56,644 nucleotides of DNA from Sulfurimonas sp. (GCF_026988655.1 NZ_JALSKT010000055.1:1-56644); one strand, 5' to 3'. Positions 16,637 to 25,479 are shown, counted from the stretch's first letter. Program-made: numbers and translations. The notes: generated from the sequence alone by a model not told the origin.

Positions 16637-18022
16637 CTAGTTGAGTCCCATTTTTGCAGGATTTAAAATGTTGTTTGGATCAAACGCAGCTTTTATCGAC
16701 TTGAAGAGATTCATCTCCTCGTCCGTAAACGCCATCTTCATATAGGGTGCTTTTGCCAGTCCTATGCCGTGTTCACCCGAGAGTGTTCCACCCAAATCAA
16801 CAGTCGCTTGGAATACCTCTTCTATCGCTTTATAAGCGATTTTTACCTGCTGGGGGTCACTACCATCAACCATAACATTTGTATGCACATTTCCATCACC
16901 TGTATGACCAAAACATGGAATTTTGACATCGTATTTCTCAGCTATGGCGTAAAATTTTTCTAAAAGTTCTGGTAAAACTGCACGAGGAACTGTTACATCT
17001 TCATTGAGTTTTTTACTTCCGTAGATGCTTAATGATGGGGATGCATTACGACGTGCAAACCATAAGTCGGCTGCTTCTTTATCATCTTTTGCGATTCTAA
17101 ATTCAGAACAACCGTTCTCTTTAAACACTTTCTCTATTTGTGTAAGTTGAAAATCTAAATCATCTTCAAGGTTTCCATCCACATCTGTTACGAGTAAAGC
17201 ACCAGCATCAACTGGTAAGCCTTTGTTAAAAGTCTGCTCAACTGCACGGATAGTAAGATTGTCCAAAAATTCCATCGCTACGGGTGTGATTCCACTTGCC
17301 ATGGTTTTATACACAGCTTCCATAGCATCGTTTACTGTAGGAAAAATTCCCATAGCAGTTTTTGTCATCTTTGGTTTTGGAATAAGTTTGAGGATTATTT
17401 CAGTTAGCACCGCTAATGTTCCCTCACTCGCTATCAAAATACCACTGATATTATAACCCGCTACATCTTTGATGGTACGTTTTCCCGCTCGTATAACATC
17501 ACCATTTGGTAAAACAGCACGTGTAGCCATGACATAATCTTTAGTGATACCATACTTTGCAGCACGCATACCACCAGCATTTTCACTCACATTACCACCT
17601 ATAGTTGAGTAATCTTGTGAGGCTGGATCTGGTGGATAAAAAAGACCCACTTCTTCTACCGCACGTTGCAAGTCCATGTTAATAACACCAGGCTGAACAA
17701 CCGCAACCATATTTTTCATATCAATTTCTAAAATTTTGTTCATATGTTTTTCCATCGCAAGGACAATACCACCACTACTTGGAAGTGCCCCACCAGTAAA
17801 ACCTGATCCTGCACCACGAGGAACGATAACTATTTTATGTTCGTTACAATATTTGAGTATCTTACTCACATCCTCTTCATTTCTTGGAAACAAAACAGCA
17901 TCAGGCTCAAAATGTTCACGAGTTGCATCGTAAGAGTAAGCTATCAAATGTGCTTTGTCACTGTAGATATTTTCTGCACCAACAAGTGATGTAAAGTGTT
18001 CTATATGTTTTTTATCTATCAT
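16637..18022 (-). CDS. glcD: FAD-linked glycolate/D-lactate dehydrogenase subunit (GlcD-like)
   Basis: A 461-residue FAD oxidase of the PCMH/VAO type. The FAD-binding half has VPRGAGSGFTGGAL at about 70-83 and the GGNVSENAGG block; the C-terminal half has the catalytic-site signature GHTGDGNVHTN and the closing SGEHGIGLAK. It should oxidise glycolate or D-lactate to the 2-oxo acid and pass electrons to the respiratory chain. There is no adjacent glcE or glcF, so a partner must be elsewhere or it works alone. AGGA lies eight bases before the ATG. Its start overlaps the upstream PgbA-like gene end by 11 bp. Confidence 0.88.
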   Translation of the reverse strand: MIDKKHIEHFTSLVGAENIYSDKAHLIAYSYDATREHFEPDAVLFPRNEEDVSKILKYCNEHKIVIVPRGAGSGFTGGALPSSGGIVLAMEKHMNKILEIDMKNMVAVVQPGVINMDLQRAVEEVGLFYPPDPASQDYSTIGGNVSENAGGMRAAKYGITKDYVMATRAVLPNGDVIRAGKRTIKDVAGYNISGILIASEGTLAVLTEIILKLIPKPKMTKTAMGIFPTVNDAMEAVYKTMASGITPVAMEFLDNLTIRAVEQTFNKGLPVDAGALLVTDVDGNLEDDLDFQLTQIEKVFKENGCSEFRIAKDDKEAADLWFARRNASPSLSIYGSKKLNEDVTVPRAVLPELLEKFYAIAEKYDVKIPCFGHTGDGNVHTNVMVDGSDPQQVKIAYKAIEEVFQATVDLGGTLSGEHGIGLAKAPYMKMAFTDEEMNLFKSIKAAFDPNNILNPAKMGLN

Positions 18023-18788
18023 TTTCTTTTCCTATTTTGGATTTTTCGTACAAAGCTTGTAGCTCTTTGTTCTCTTTGTTATTTTGCAAGAGTAAGGCAT
18101 AGTAGTGCGGGGCGTAACTTGTCAGTCTGCTACTTCCTTTGCCAAACCAATTTGCATCTATGTTCTCCACACGTGTATAAAATGGTAAATGTACCCTTCT
18201 TTGTTCAAGCGGTGCATCACTAATACTTAAAATATGAAAACTTTTCATATCCACCGTATATATTTTTTTATCTAAAAATATAAAAAGTAGTCCCGTACTT
18301 GTTGCATCTGCCATTGCTTGAAAATCTTCGACTAAAGGCGTTGGATGTCCGCGAAAAGAGAGCACAGTAGCGAACAAGTCAGGGTGTATCCACTGCGTAT
18401 TGATACTTTTACTTATCTGATGATAAATCTCTTCACTTGGTGCGATGAGTAGTGAACGACTATAACCAAATGCCAATTCTACGCTATCACCTACTTTGAC
18501 ATGCCATTTGCCTTTTGGCACAGAATCATTATCTAACATATGAAAATCTGATGTTTGAATGATAGCTGTTTTATTTGCTTCATTAAAGCTCTTTACAACG
18601 GCATTTTTTAAGATACTACTATGCTCAGGAGTAATATTATGGACAACAAAGCCACTCACGCCAACATCAATTTTATCGATTTTTATTTCTACTGTTTCGT
18701 TTGCATTATCTACTGAGATTATAGGTGCCTCAACCATGGCAGCCATCAACTTAAAGCTTATAAATAAGAGTGTAAAAATGTATTTCAT
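18012..18788 (-). CDS. Exported protein resembling the PgbA/PgbB (plasminogen-binding) N-terminal domain
   Basis: From ATG 18788 the 258-residue product begins with a signal peptide (MKYIFTLLFISFKLMAA). The mature part starts with a beta-rich region (IISVDNANETVEIKI, then IDVGVSGFVVH) like the N-terminal domain named after Helicobacter PgbA. The Helicobacter name comes from binding host plasminogen; in a free-living organism that is probably not the role. An upstream in-frame start at 18830 is possible, but the GAAAAGAAG stretch and the signal peptide favour 18788. It is first in an operon with glcD and the yihY-like gene. Confidence 0.65.
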   Translation of the reverse strand: MKYIFTLLFISFKLMAAMVEAPIISVDNANETVEIKIDKIDVGVSGFVVHNITPEHSSILKNAVVKSFNEANKTAIIQTSDFHMLDNDSVPKGKWHVKVGDSVELAFGYSRSLLIAPSEEIYHQISKSINTQWIHPDLFATVLSFRGHPTPLVEDFQAMADATSTGLLFIFLDKKIYTVDMKSFHILSISDAPLEQRRVHLPFYTRVENIDANWFGKGSSRLTSYAPHYYALLLQNNKENKELQALYEKSKIGKENDR

Positions 18789-18890
18789 TTGACTTCTTTT
18801 CAATTTAATATATGCGATTATAACAAACAAACCTCAGACTAAGCCAAAATTTGATAAAGTTCACAAATAATTTAGAATAGGTTTAGCTTT

Positions 18891-20081
18891 ATGATACGAT
18901 TTTTCATATTATTTTTATTCTCGATAGCTACATTTGCTTCGAGCGTTGATAGACACAGATGGGAAAACGGTGAAACATATCTCATCTTTTTAGAACAAAA
19001 CGACCTTCCTGGAAAAGAACTCTATTACAACCTTGACAAAGATGATCAGCGTCTCACTGAGGAGATGCGAAGTGGTATTCACTACCAAATATTGCGTGAT
19101 GAGCACAATCAAATAGAGCAAGTTTTACTGCCTCTTAATGATGAACTACAAATTCACATTTATAAAGATAAAAACAGTTATAAATTTGAAGCCATCCCCA
19201 TTATAAGTACAACAAAAACAGAAGCTTTTCACACAACAATCACAAGCTCTCCAATGTACAATATTTTAAAAGAGACAGGTTCAAAAAAATTGGCACAAAT
19301 TTTTGTCTCAAGTTTTAAACATTCACTCAACTTTAAAAATGACATTCGTAAAGGTGATGAACTCGTGATGATTTATGATCAAAAATATCGCCTAGGACGT
19401 CCTTTTTCAATGCCAACTTTAAAAGTCGCTATGATTGAGATGCGTCATAAAAAACACTATATCTATCTTAATGATGATGGAAGATATTATGATGAAAAAG
19501 CGCATGAAGTCGAAGGCTTTTTACTTGCCCGTCCTGTACGTGGCGCACGTATCTCATCCTACTTTACCAAACGCAGATGGCACCCTGTTTTGCATAAATG
19601 GAAAGCACATCTGGGTGTTGATTATGCCGCACGCCGTGGAACGCCGGTAGTAGCAGCGGGAAGTGGAAGAGTTATCTGGGCTGCGAGAATGGGCAGCTAT
19701 GGAAATCTTATAAAAATCCGTCACAATGATGGCTATGAAACACGCTATGCGCATTTAAAGTCATTTCGCCGAGGCATCCATCGTGGTAAATATGTAAAAA
19801 AAGGTCAGACTATTGGCTATGTCGGAACAACTGGTCGCTCAACAGGTCCACACTTACACTTTGAGCTTAGAAAAAGAGGTCGTGCCATCAACCCACTCAG
19901 AGTTGTCCAAGTAACTACAAAAAAACTCAAAGGCAAAGCAAAAAAAGCATTTCTTAGACTCAAAAAAAATTATGACAAAAGCGTTGAGATACACTTAAAC
20001 AATCAAACACCATTTAAAAAACTGCCTCCTTTTGAAAATATATCATACATACATATGTTAGATAGGAAAACAAATGGCTAA
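18891..20081 (+). CDS. M23 (LytM-type) peptidoglycan metallopeptidase
   Basis: The 396-residue protein has a signal peptide (residues 1-17, ending TFASS), a ~200-residue N-terminal region, and a C-terminal M23 domain with the zinc ligands in HLGVD (about 242-246) and HLHFEL (about 321-326). The layout is that of Helicobacter Csd3 and Campylobacter Pgp-type endopeptidases, which trim murein crosslinks and set cell shape. The tail after the catalytic domain is lysine-rich. It overlaps the Nudix gene by 8 bp. One AAACGCAG-type 8-mer (19569) lies just before the catalytic histidine codons. Confidence 0.9.
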   Translation: MIRFFILFLFSIATFASSVDRHRWENGETYLIFLEQNDLPGKELYYNLDKDDQRLTEEMRSGIHYQILRDEHNQIEQVLLPLNDELQIHIYKDKNSYKFEAIPIISTTKTEAFHTTITSSPMYNILKETGSKKLAQIFVSSFKHSLNFKNDIRKGDELVMIYDQKYRLGRPFSMPTLKVAMIEMRHKKHYIYLNDDGRYYDEKAHEVEGFLLARPVRGARISSYFTKRRWHPVLHKWKAHLGVDYAARRGTPVVAAGSGRVIWAARMGSYGNLIKIRHNDGYETRYAHLKSFRRGIHRGKYVKKGQTIGYVGTTGRSTGPHLHFELRKRGRAINPLRVVQVTTKKLKGKAKKAFLRLKKNYDKSVEIHLNNQTPFKKLPPFENISYIHMLDRKTNG

Positions 20082-20640
20082 AATAGACTCCATCCAAGAA
20101 CTCAGCGACCCTCACTTCATCAAACCAATACAAATCAACTACACGCTCAAAGGTATAAAAAGAAAATGGGAAGCCGTTATCTCTCATGATAGTGTCGCTA
20201 TTTTACTTTGGCATAGAGAAAAAGACTGCTTTGTTTTTGTCAAACAACTTCGAGCTACAGTCCTTAATAAAAATAAAAAAAATGGATATATGTATGAACT
20301 TTGTGCTGGTATCATTGATAAAAATACTACAAATGCACAGATAGCTAAAGAAGAGGTTTTAGAAGAGTGTGGCTATGATGTTCCGGTGCAAAACTTAGAA
20401 AAGATCAGCACCTTTTATACAAGCGTCGGTATCTCAGGTACTCATCAAACCCTCTACTATGCGGAGATAGATGAGAGTATGCAAAGAGATGAAGGTGGTG
20501 GGCTACAAGAAGAAGATATAGAAGTTATCTACATTCCAACCTCCCAAGCTAAAAAGTTTATGTTTGATGAGAGCTATCAAAAAACAACAGGGGTTATGCT
20601 CAGTATCTACTGGTTTTTTGAGAACAAAAAGCTTACTTAA
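20074..20640 (+). CDS. Nudix hydrolase, ADP-ribose/UDP-sugar pyrophosphatase-like, degenerate box
   Basis: A 188-residue protein with a Nudix-type fold: LCAGIIDKN, then the helix AKEEVLEECGYDV. Against the consensus GX5EX7REUXEEXGU, the first glutamate is replaced (T) and the arginine is lysine; the metal-binding EExxEE core is largely kept. The VSVGISGTHQTLYYAEI-like segment (TSVGISGTHQ) and an N-terminal region with VKQLRATVLNKN resemble the NUDT14/ADP-ribose group. Activity is likely but the substrate is not determined. It overlaps the M23 gene by 8 bp and ends convergent with priA, overlapping by 4 bp. Confidence 0.8.
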   Translation: MAKIDSIQELSDPHFIKPIQINYTLKGIKRKWEAVISHDSVAILLWHREKDCFVFVKQLRATVLNKNKKNGYMYELCAGIIDKNTTNAQIAKEEVLEECGYDVPVQNLEKISTFYTSVGISGTHQTLYYAEIDESMQRDEGGGLQEEDIEVIYIPTSQAKKFMFDESYQKTTGVMLSIYWFFENKKLT

Positions 20641-22511
20641 CCAAATTCAATAGGGTCCATATCTACCTCAGCCAATCTACTTTTAGTAGATTTTACTGCT
20701 CGAATGATATCAGTGCTTTTATCGCTTCGTAGCAATATCTCAAAACGGTACTTATTTGCCACACGCTCTATAGCACACTTCCCTGCTCCAACAATTTCAA
20801 CCCTGCTAAACGCAGCTAGAGCATCTTGCATCTTACGCATTGCTTCTTGTGCCTTTGCTCCATTTTTATGAGAAAATAAAATACGACAAAGCTTTTTATA
20901 TGGAGGGTATAACTCTTTTCTAAACTCTTTTTCCGTCTCTAAAAAGTTCTCATACTCTTCTATATAAGTTTTAAAAAACTCTTCATTAAAGGTCTGCACA
21001 ATAACTTTAGCATCTTTAGCACGTCCACTTCTTCCTGACACCTGTATCAAAGATGAAAGTGCTTTTTCTCTGGCTCTATAATCACTCATATTGAGCATGT
21101 TATCCATCCCCAAAACGACCGCCAAAGTAACCCCATGATAGTCATGCCCTTTACTCAGCATTTGCGTTCCAACTAAGATATCACTCTCTTTGTCATTAAA
21201 GCGTTTGAGTGCTTTTTTGAGCTTATTTGCAGTGGTGATGACATCTCTGTCAAATTGCTCAATCACTGCGTTTGGAAATGTTTCTCTTAGATTATTCACC
21301 GCCTCAGCCGTTCCAAGCCGTGAGCTTGTTAGCTGTGGGCTTTGACACTCAGGACAAACTTGAGGAATAGCGCTTGTAAAGTTACAATAGTGGCACTTCA
21401 ATGCTCGTGAATGCTGATGTACACTCATGCCTACACTACAAAACTCACACTTTATCGTGTGTCCACAATCTTGGCAAATAAGATACTTAAAATTCGCACG
21501 TGTAGGTAAAAAAACTATGGACTGTTCTTTTTTTTCTAAAACCTCATGCAGATTAGCTAAAATAAGAGGAGAAAGCGTTTCTGCGCTACGTTCATATATA
21601 AACTCTTTGTTTGAACTGAAATGACCACCTTTGAGTCTGACATGTGGAAACTTCACATACGAGCTAAGCGATGGTGTCGCTGAACCTAAAACAACAGTAA
21701 TGTCATACAATTTTCCCATATATATTGCTATATCTCGCGCATTGTAACGCGGGCGTGAAGAAGATTTGTAACTATCGTCATGCTCTTCATCTACAACTAT
21801 CAAACCTAAATCTCTTATGGGTAAAAAAAGAGCCGAACGTGCACCCGCTATGATCTTTGCTTCACCACTGTGAATTTTTTCTAGTGCTTTTTTCTTTTGC
21901 AGTGGGGTAAGTTTAGAGTGCCACATAACAAAGTACTCACCAAAATGCTCTTTGAGACGTTTTGCCATTTGTGGAGTAAGAGAGATCTCAGGCATGAGAA
22001 ATATACTGCGTTTACCCTCAGCTATCATCCGCTGAAAATACTTCATATATATCTCAGTCTTCCCACTTCCTGTATCACCAAAAAGAAGTGAGACCTTATG
22101 TTGCTGCAAAAATGCAAAAGCTTCTTCTTGTTTTGCTGAAAGGACAATATTTTGCTCCAAGGAGCTTAAAGATTCTGATATAGATATAGGGGTAAAAGGC
22201 ATCATCAGTGAAAAAGCATCACCTAAAGAACAGATATAATACGAAGAGATAAATTGTGCTAATTGCATCTGCTTAGTAGAGTAAACACCATTAGTTACCT
22301 CTAGTATCTCATTTGTTTGAAAAGATGGTTTTTCACAAAGACCAAGCACCACAGCATCTTTAATGCCTTTGTTAAACTCAAGAGTGACTCTTGTGCCTAT
22401 TGCGATGATTTTTTGAGAGTGGTAAGAGAACTCGCCAAGTGGTGAGCCTATGATTGAGAGAGTGTAGTAGTTCAAAGATTCTATTAGTTTTCTTTTTACT
22501 ATTTTTATCAA
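20637..22511 (-). CDS. priA: Primosomal protein N' (PriA helicase)
   Basis: PriA reloads DnaB at stalled forks. The 624-codon frame has Walker A GDTGSGKTEIYMK, the DEEHD box (IVVDEEHDDSYK), helicase motifs including GSATPS and VGTQMLSKGHDY, and two zinc clusters (CQDCGHTIKCEFC and CHYCNF/CPECQ). The start is uncertain: TTG at 22511 opens the frame, but the family normally begins near NYYTLSIIGSPLGEF, where a second TTG (about residue 13) is an alternative. Neither has a good ribosome binding site. The product is shorter than E. coli PriA (about 730), as is normal in Campylobacterota. Motif copies lie at 20808, 21265 and 22005. Confidence 0.93.
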   Translation of the reverse strand: MIKIVKRKLIESLNYYTLSIIGSPLGEFSYHSQKIIAIGTRVTLEFNKGIKDAVVLGLCEKPSFQTNEILEVTNGVYSTKQMQLAQFISSYYICSLGDAFSLMMPFTPISISESLSSLEQNIVLSAKQEEAFAFLQQHKVSLLFGDTGSGKTEIYMKYFQRMIAEGKRSIFLMPEISLTPQMAKRLKEHFGEYFVMWHSKLTPLQKKKALEKIHSGEAKIIAGARSALFLPIRDLGLIVVDEEHDDSYKSSSRPRYNARDIAIYMGKLYDITVVLGSATPSLSSYVKFPHVRLKGGHFSSNKEFIYERSAETLSPLILANLHEVLEKKEQSIVFLPTRANFKYLICQDCGHTIKCEFCSVGMSVHQHSRALKCHYCNFTSAIPQVCPECQSPQLTSSRLGTAEAVNNLRETFPNAVIEQFDRDVITTANKLKKALKRFNDKESDILVGTQMLSKGHDYHGVTLAVVLGMDNMLNMSDYRAREKALSSLIQVSGRSGRAKDAKVIVQTFNEEFFKTYIEEYENFLETEKEFRKELYPPYKKLCRILFSHKNGAKAQEAMRKMQDALAAFSRVEIVGAGKCAIERVANKYRFEILLRSDKSTDIIRAVKSTKSRLAEVDMDPIEFG

Positions 22512-22523
22512 GCTGTATTTATG

Positions 22524-22613
22524 TTAGACTTGAGAAAGTTTATTTAAACTAAAAAAAAGAACTACTGTTGTTGCTATCGCAATTAATAATATTGCTATCG
22601 TTCCTGCATCCAT
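22524..22613 (-). CDS. Single-span small membrane protein, 29 aa
   Basis: MDAGTIAILLIAIATTVVLF is followed by FSLNKLSQV: one uncharged membrane helix with a short polar tail. AAAGGA lies seven bases before the ATG, and the ATG overlaps the stop of the 76-residue gene (TAATG), so the two are translated together. It is too short for usual gene finders. Function unknown; regulators of membrane complexes and type I toxins both look like this. Confidence 0.65.
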   Translation of the reverse strand: MDAGTIAILLIAIATTVVLFFSLNKLSQV

Positions 22614-22843
22614 TATAAATCCTTTATTTCTTTCGTTTTGTTTGAAATTTTTGTAACAATAATCGTTATAAAGATAAGAAGAACAAATGTAAATGCAACA
22701 CCTATCCAAAAAATCGCATCTATATTTGAAGAATCATAACGTTTAATAATACTTCCTACCAAAACTACTAAAATACCAAATGCAATACTCATTGCTATTC
22801 TTAGTGTGTTTAGTATTTCTTTTATCTCATCTATTTTAGCCAT
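22613..22843 (-). CDS. Two-span small membrane protein, 76 aa
   Basis: A short amphipathic N-terminus (MAKIDEIKEILNTLRIAM) is followed by membrane helices at about 16-33 and 43-64 and a basic C-terminus (KISNKTKEIKDL). I recognise no family. It is coupled to the 29-residue protein downstream by a one-base overlap, and lies between the prepilin cluster and priA on the same strand. The pair is probably a complex or a regulator with its partner. Confidence 0.7.
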   Translation of the reverse strand: MAKIDEIKEILNTLRIAMSIAFGILVVLVGSIIKRYDSSNIDAIFWIGVAFTFVLLIFITIIVTKISNKTKEIKDL

Positions 22844-22888
22844 AAATTATTATACTAAAGTTTTCATTAATTTTATGTAGTAGTTCAA

Positions 22889-23326
22889 TTATTTCGTTAA
22901 CTTATCACACTCACTACCTGATGTACAGAGAAATTTTCCATCTGCTGGAGTATACTTAAATGTATTAGCATTACCAGCAACTTTAAATGTATATGTTCCA
23001 CTTGTGCTACTACTCCAACCATCATTACCTGTTGAAGCACTGATAGGATACATCAAAACACCACCAAAAAGACCACCATAATCAATTTGACCAGCACCAG
23101 TACCAAGAGGGATATAATCATGTTCACCTTTAATGAGTCTTGCCTGTCTTTCTGTAATGATTCCAGAACGAATAGAAGCAACATCAGCACGCCCTTTTGC
23201 GATGGTCGCATCATCACGCGTTGCAGAAAATTTTGGGACTGCTACTGCAGCTAAAATTCCTAAAATGACAATAACAAAAACCAGTTCTATCATTGTAAAT
23301 GCGTTTTTATTTTTAATATACGACAC
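22889..23326 (-). CDS. Type IV pilin-like / pseudopilin protein, 145 aa
   Basis: A class III signal with KNKNA/FTMIELVFVIVILG: the prepilin peptidase would cut before Phe, with Ala at -1 and Glu at +5. The hydrophobic stalk (residues 11-31) and the downstream KFSATRDDA block are shared with the two sister genes. The globular part has glycine-rich loops and a C-terminal cysteine pair (FLCTSGSECDKL) that may form a disulfide loop. It overlaps the next prepilin by 14 bp. A competence pseudopilus or type II secretion role is likely. The two other pilin-like genes are upstream on the same strand. Confidence 0.85.
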   Translation of the reverse strand: MSYIKNKNAFTMIELVFVIVILGILAAVAVPKFSATRDDATIAKGRADVASIRSGIITERQARLIKGEHDYIPLGTGAGQIDYGGLFGGVLMYPISASTGNDGWSSSTSGTYTFKVAGNANTFKYTPADGKFLCTSGSECDKLTK

Positions 23327-23759
23327 CTGATCCCCTTAATTTAATAAAATAATTTTGTGTGCCAATTGCACTTTGTAAGCTCAAGCATTTTTGATTTGTA
23401 CTACTGATAAAAGAAACCTTCAAATCATCATTTGTTGCATTTTTTACTACATCAATACTTATACAATCCACACCATCAATTGAAATAACACTCTTATTAT
23501 CACTCAGTACTGCGTTTCCAGAGTTTTTCATCTTTTGCATAGCATTTGACATAAGTAAAAAATTTTTATCTGCTGCACCCTTAGAAATCGTATAAGAAGA
23601 GATTTCACCAACAGCCGTTCCGATGTTTTGTGCTAACATAGAAACCTTCGCATCATCACGAGTCGCCGCAAGTTTAGGTATCGCAACAGCTGCCAAAATT
23701 CCAAGAATTACAATTACAAATACTAACTCAATCATTGTAAAAGCATTTTTCACATCCAA
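23313..23759 (-). CDS. Type IV pilin-like / pseudopilin protein, 148 aa
   Basis: The class III signal is MDVKNA/FTMIELVFVIVIL, followed by the same stalk and KLAATRDDAKV block as its neighbours. Two cysteines (GVDCISIDVV and NQKCLSLQ) sit in the C-terminal half, as in many minor pilins. AAGGAATTGG precedes the ATG. A 19-bp perfect inverted repeat lies 19 bases upstream of the start, between this gene and the 120-residue pilin gene. One CTGCGTTT copy is inside (23509). Confidence 0.85.
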   Translation of the reverse strand: MDVKNAFTMIELVFVIVILGILAAVAIPKLAATRDDAKVSMLAQNIGTAVGEISSYTISKGAADKNFLLMSNAMQKMKNSGNAVLSDNKSVISIDGVDCISIDVVKNATNDDLKVSFISSTNQKCLSLQSAIGTQNYFIKLRGSGVVY

Positions 23760-23777
23760 TTCCTTAACTGCCCATAC

Positions 23778-23838
23778 ATTTTCTAAGTATTGATTAAATA
23801 CTTTATTCTCTTAAATATATAATCAATACTTAGAAAAT
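23778..23838. repeat. 19-bp perfect inverted repeat in the prepilin cluster
   Basis: ATTTTCTAAGTATTGATTA at 23778-23796 is repeated as its exact complement at 23820-23838, with a 23-base spacer. It is AT-rich, has no T run after either arm, and ends 19 bases before the start of the 148-residue prepilin gene. It could be an RNA stem in the leader of that gene or a two-site operator. Confidence 0.75.
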
Positions 23839-23900
23839 AATAACATTTGATAAATTAAAAAGATTACATAAATGTAGAAGAAAATAGCAGAAAAATATTA

Positions 23901-23936
23901 ATAGTGAGATAGTGAATTATTCACCATCTCAACTAT
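23901..23936 (-). terminator. Terminator-like hairpin after the 120-aa pilin gene
   Basis: On the minus strand the arms GAGATGGTGAA and TTCACTATCTC pair with one non-Watson-Crick position around a short loop, and flanking bases extend the stem. An ACTATTAATATTTTT stretch follows. It lies 14 bases past the pilin stop codon, so partial termination before the two downstream prepilins is plausible. Confidence 0.5.
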
Positions 23937-23949
23937 GTAAGAATAACTT

Positions 23950-24312
23950 TTAGTAAGTTACACCACTTGTACCACCAAATTGGTATGCTGTTTGAAAACT
24001 ACTGTATCCATCAGCTGGCAGTGTTACAGTTATACCATCATTCGTACCATTTAAAGCCACAGTCACCCCTGTCTCTGCTTTATTTGCATTTAGACATGCT
24101 CGATCGTTTGTTAAATCATCTGCTACCAAAGTCCCTGATGCTGTATATTTTGCACCCAAGTCACTGATACATGTAGCTAAATCACTTCGCGCTGCAGATA
24201 ATTTTGCATCATCACGAGTCGCTGCAAGTTTTGGAATGGCAACTGCTGCCAAAATACCTAAGATAACGATAACAAAGATCAATTCGATCATAGTAAAACC
24301 AGCTCTTTTCAT
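23950..24312 (-). CDS. Type IV pilin-like / pseudopilin protein, 120 aa
   Basis: MKRAG/FTMIELIFVIVILG is a canonical prepilin leader with Gly at -1. It is followed by the AAVAIPKLAATRDDAK stalk shared with the other two and a short beta-rich head with two cysteines (LATCISDLG, ACLNANKAE). The product ends with GGTSGVTY. It is first of the three pilin-like genes and probably the major one of the set by position. The ATG follows AAGGAG closely (23 bp divergent region to flgB). Related pilins build the DNA-uptake pseudopilus in naturally transformable bacteria. Confidence 0.87.
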   Translation of the reverse strand: MKRAGFTMIELIFVIVILGILAAVAIPKLAATRDDAKLSAARSDLATCISDLGAKYTASGTLVADDLTNDRACLNANKAETGVTVALNGTNDGITVTLPADGYSSFQTAYQFGGTSGVTY

Positions 24313-24479
24313 AAAGAACTCCTTGTAAATTAAAAAATTTGGATTACACTTGTAACCTTGAGAAGCATTATGAACCTAAAATCTTTAATTTATGCTTAAA
24401 TGACAACTTTTTACCTTAAGTTAGACAATAAAATGTGTATTTTATTTAATAATATAAAATATTTTTACATTTATACTTT

Positions 24480-24496
24480 TTGGTACTAAAATTGCT
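24480..24496 (+). promoter_or_regulatory. Sigma-54 (RpoN) promoter for flgBC-fliE
   Basis: TTGGTACTAAAATTGCT fits the -24/-12 consensus (TGGYAC, five bases, TTGCW): the GG is at 24482-24483 and the GC at 24494-24495. It lies 36 bp before the flgB ATG. Basal-body rod genes are RpoN-dependent in Campylobacter and Helicobacter through the FlgSR system, so the assignment agrees with known flagellar control. Confidence 0.85.
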
Positions 24497-24531
24497 TATT
24501 TATTAAAAAATAAATATAGAAGGAATATTTT

Positions 24532-24960
24532 ATGAGTATTGAATCATCTAAAACCAGTCCACTTTTAGCAAAAGCAATGGACTATCGTGCTGCTCGTCAA
24601 GATATGATAGCTTCAAATATTGCAAATGCTGACACTCCTTACTATAAGCCAAGAGATATAAGTTTTCAAGATGCTTTGATAGCTCAAAGAAATGCACTTT
24701 ATCAAAATGACTCTCATAAACTAAAAATGGCACAAACAAATACCAAACATTTAGCGCCACAAAAGGAAACAAGTCAGATAAAACCAACACTCTTTTACAG
24801 AGATGGGCATATGGCTCGAAATGATGGTAATAGCGTTGACATAGATGTAGAGACAACTGAGATGAGTAAAAACTCTATCATGTTTAATGCTCTCATTATG
24901 GCAGACAAAAAAGATGGTGCAATTTTTAGAAGTGTCATAGACGCTTCCTCAAAAGTATAA
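24532..24960 (+). CDS. flgB: Flagellar basal-body rod protein FlgB
   Basis: A proximal rod subunit exported by the flagellar type III system. The 142-residue product has the rod-protein N-terminal block with ASNIANADTPYYKPRDISF at about 28-46 and the family C-terminal part EMSKNSIMFNALIMAD. AAGGAATATTTT precedes the ATG. It is first in an operon flgB-flgC-fliE-ftsI driven by the sigma-54 promoter just upstream. Confidence 0.96.
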   Translation: MSIESSKTSPLLAKAMDYRAARQDMIASNIANADTPYYKPRDISFQDALIAQRNALYQNDSHKLKMAQTNTKHLAPQKETSQIKPTLFYRDGHMARNDGNSVDIDVETTEMSKNSIMFNALIMADKKDGAIFRSVIDASSKV

Positions 24961-24969
24961 GGAATAAAT

Positions 24970-25464
24970 ATGAGTAATTTTTTAAGCAGTTTTGACATCA
25001 GTGGTTATGGTCTCTCAGCACAGAGAGTTCGTGTCAATACTATTTCAAGTAATATCGCCAATGCACAAACAACAAGAACAGAAGAAGGTGGTCCTTATCG
25101 ACGCAGGGAAGTTGTCTTTAAAGCTATTAACTTTAACGATGTTTACAATAAATCACTAGCTAACTCTTCTCAAAGTGCAAAATATCAAGACCCATTAAAT
25201 GAAGGGCAATTAGGACAAAAGGTAAATCCTGCTATAATGAGCGTAGTAGTTGATAAAGTCGTCCGTGACGACTCAAAACCACTTATGAAATATGAGCCGC
25301 ATCATCCTGATGCTGATACTAATGGTTATGTGGCATATCCAAATATTAATCCGGTTATAGAAATGTCGGATTTAGTTGAAGCTACTCGTGCTTATCAGGC
25401 AAATGTAGCTGCGTTTGAAAGCGCAAAAGAGATGGCAAATAGTGCTATTTCACTCTTACAATAA
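24970..25464 (+). CDS. flgC: Flagellar basal-body rod protein FlgC
   Basis: A 164-residue proximal rod subunit. The N-terminal block FDISGYGLSAQRVRVNTISS with NIANAQTTRTEEGGPY is intact, as is the C-terminal EMSDLVEATRAYQANVAAFE block that forms the second half of the D0 coiled coil. It starts nine bases after flgB with AAGGAATAA upstream. One CTGCGTTT copy is within the conserved VAAFE codons (25408). Confidence 0.97.
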   Translation: MSNFLSSFDISGYGLSAQRVRVNTISSNIANAQTTRTEEGGPYRRREVVFKAINFNDVYNKSLANSSQSAKYQDPLNEGQLGQKVNPAIMSVVVDKVVRDDSKPLMKYEPHHPDADTNGYVAYPNINPVIEMSDLVEATRAYQANVAAFESAKEMANSAISLLQ

Positions 25465-25479
25465 AGGAAGTTGTAGATT

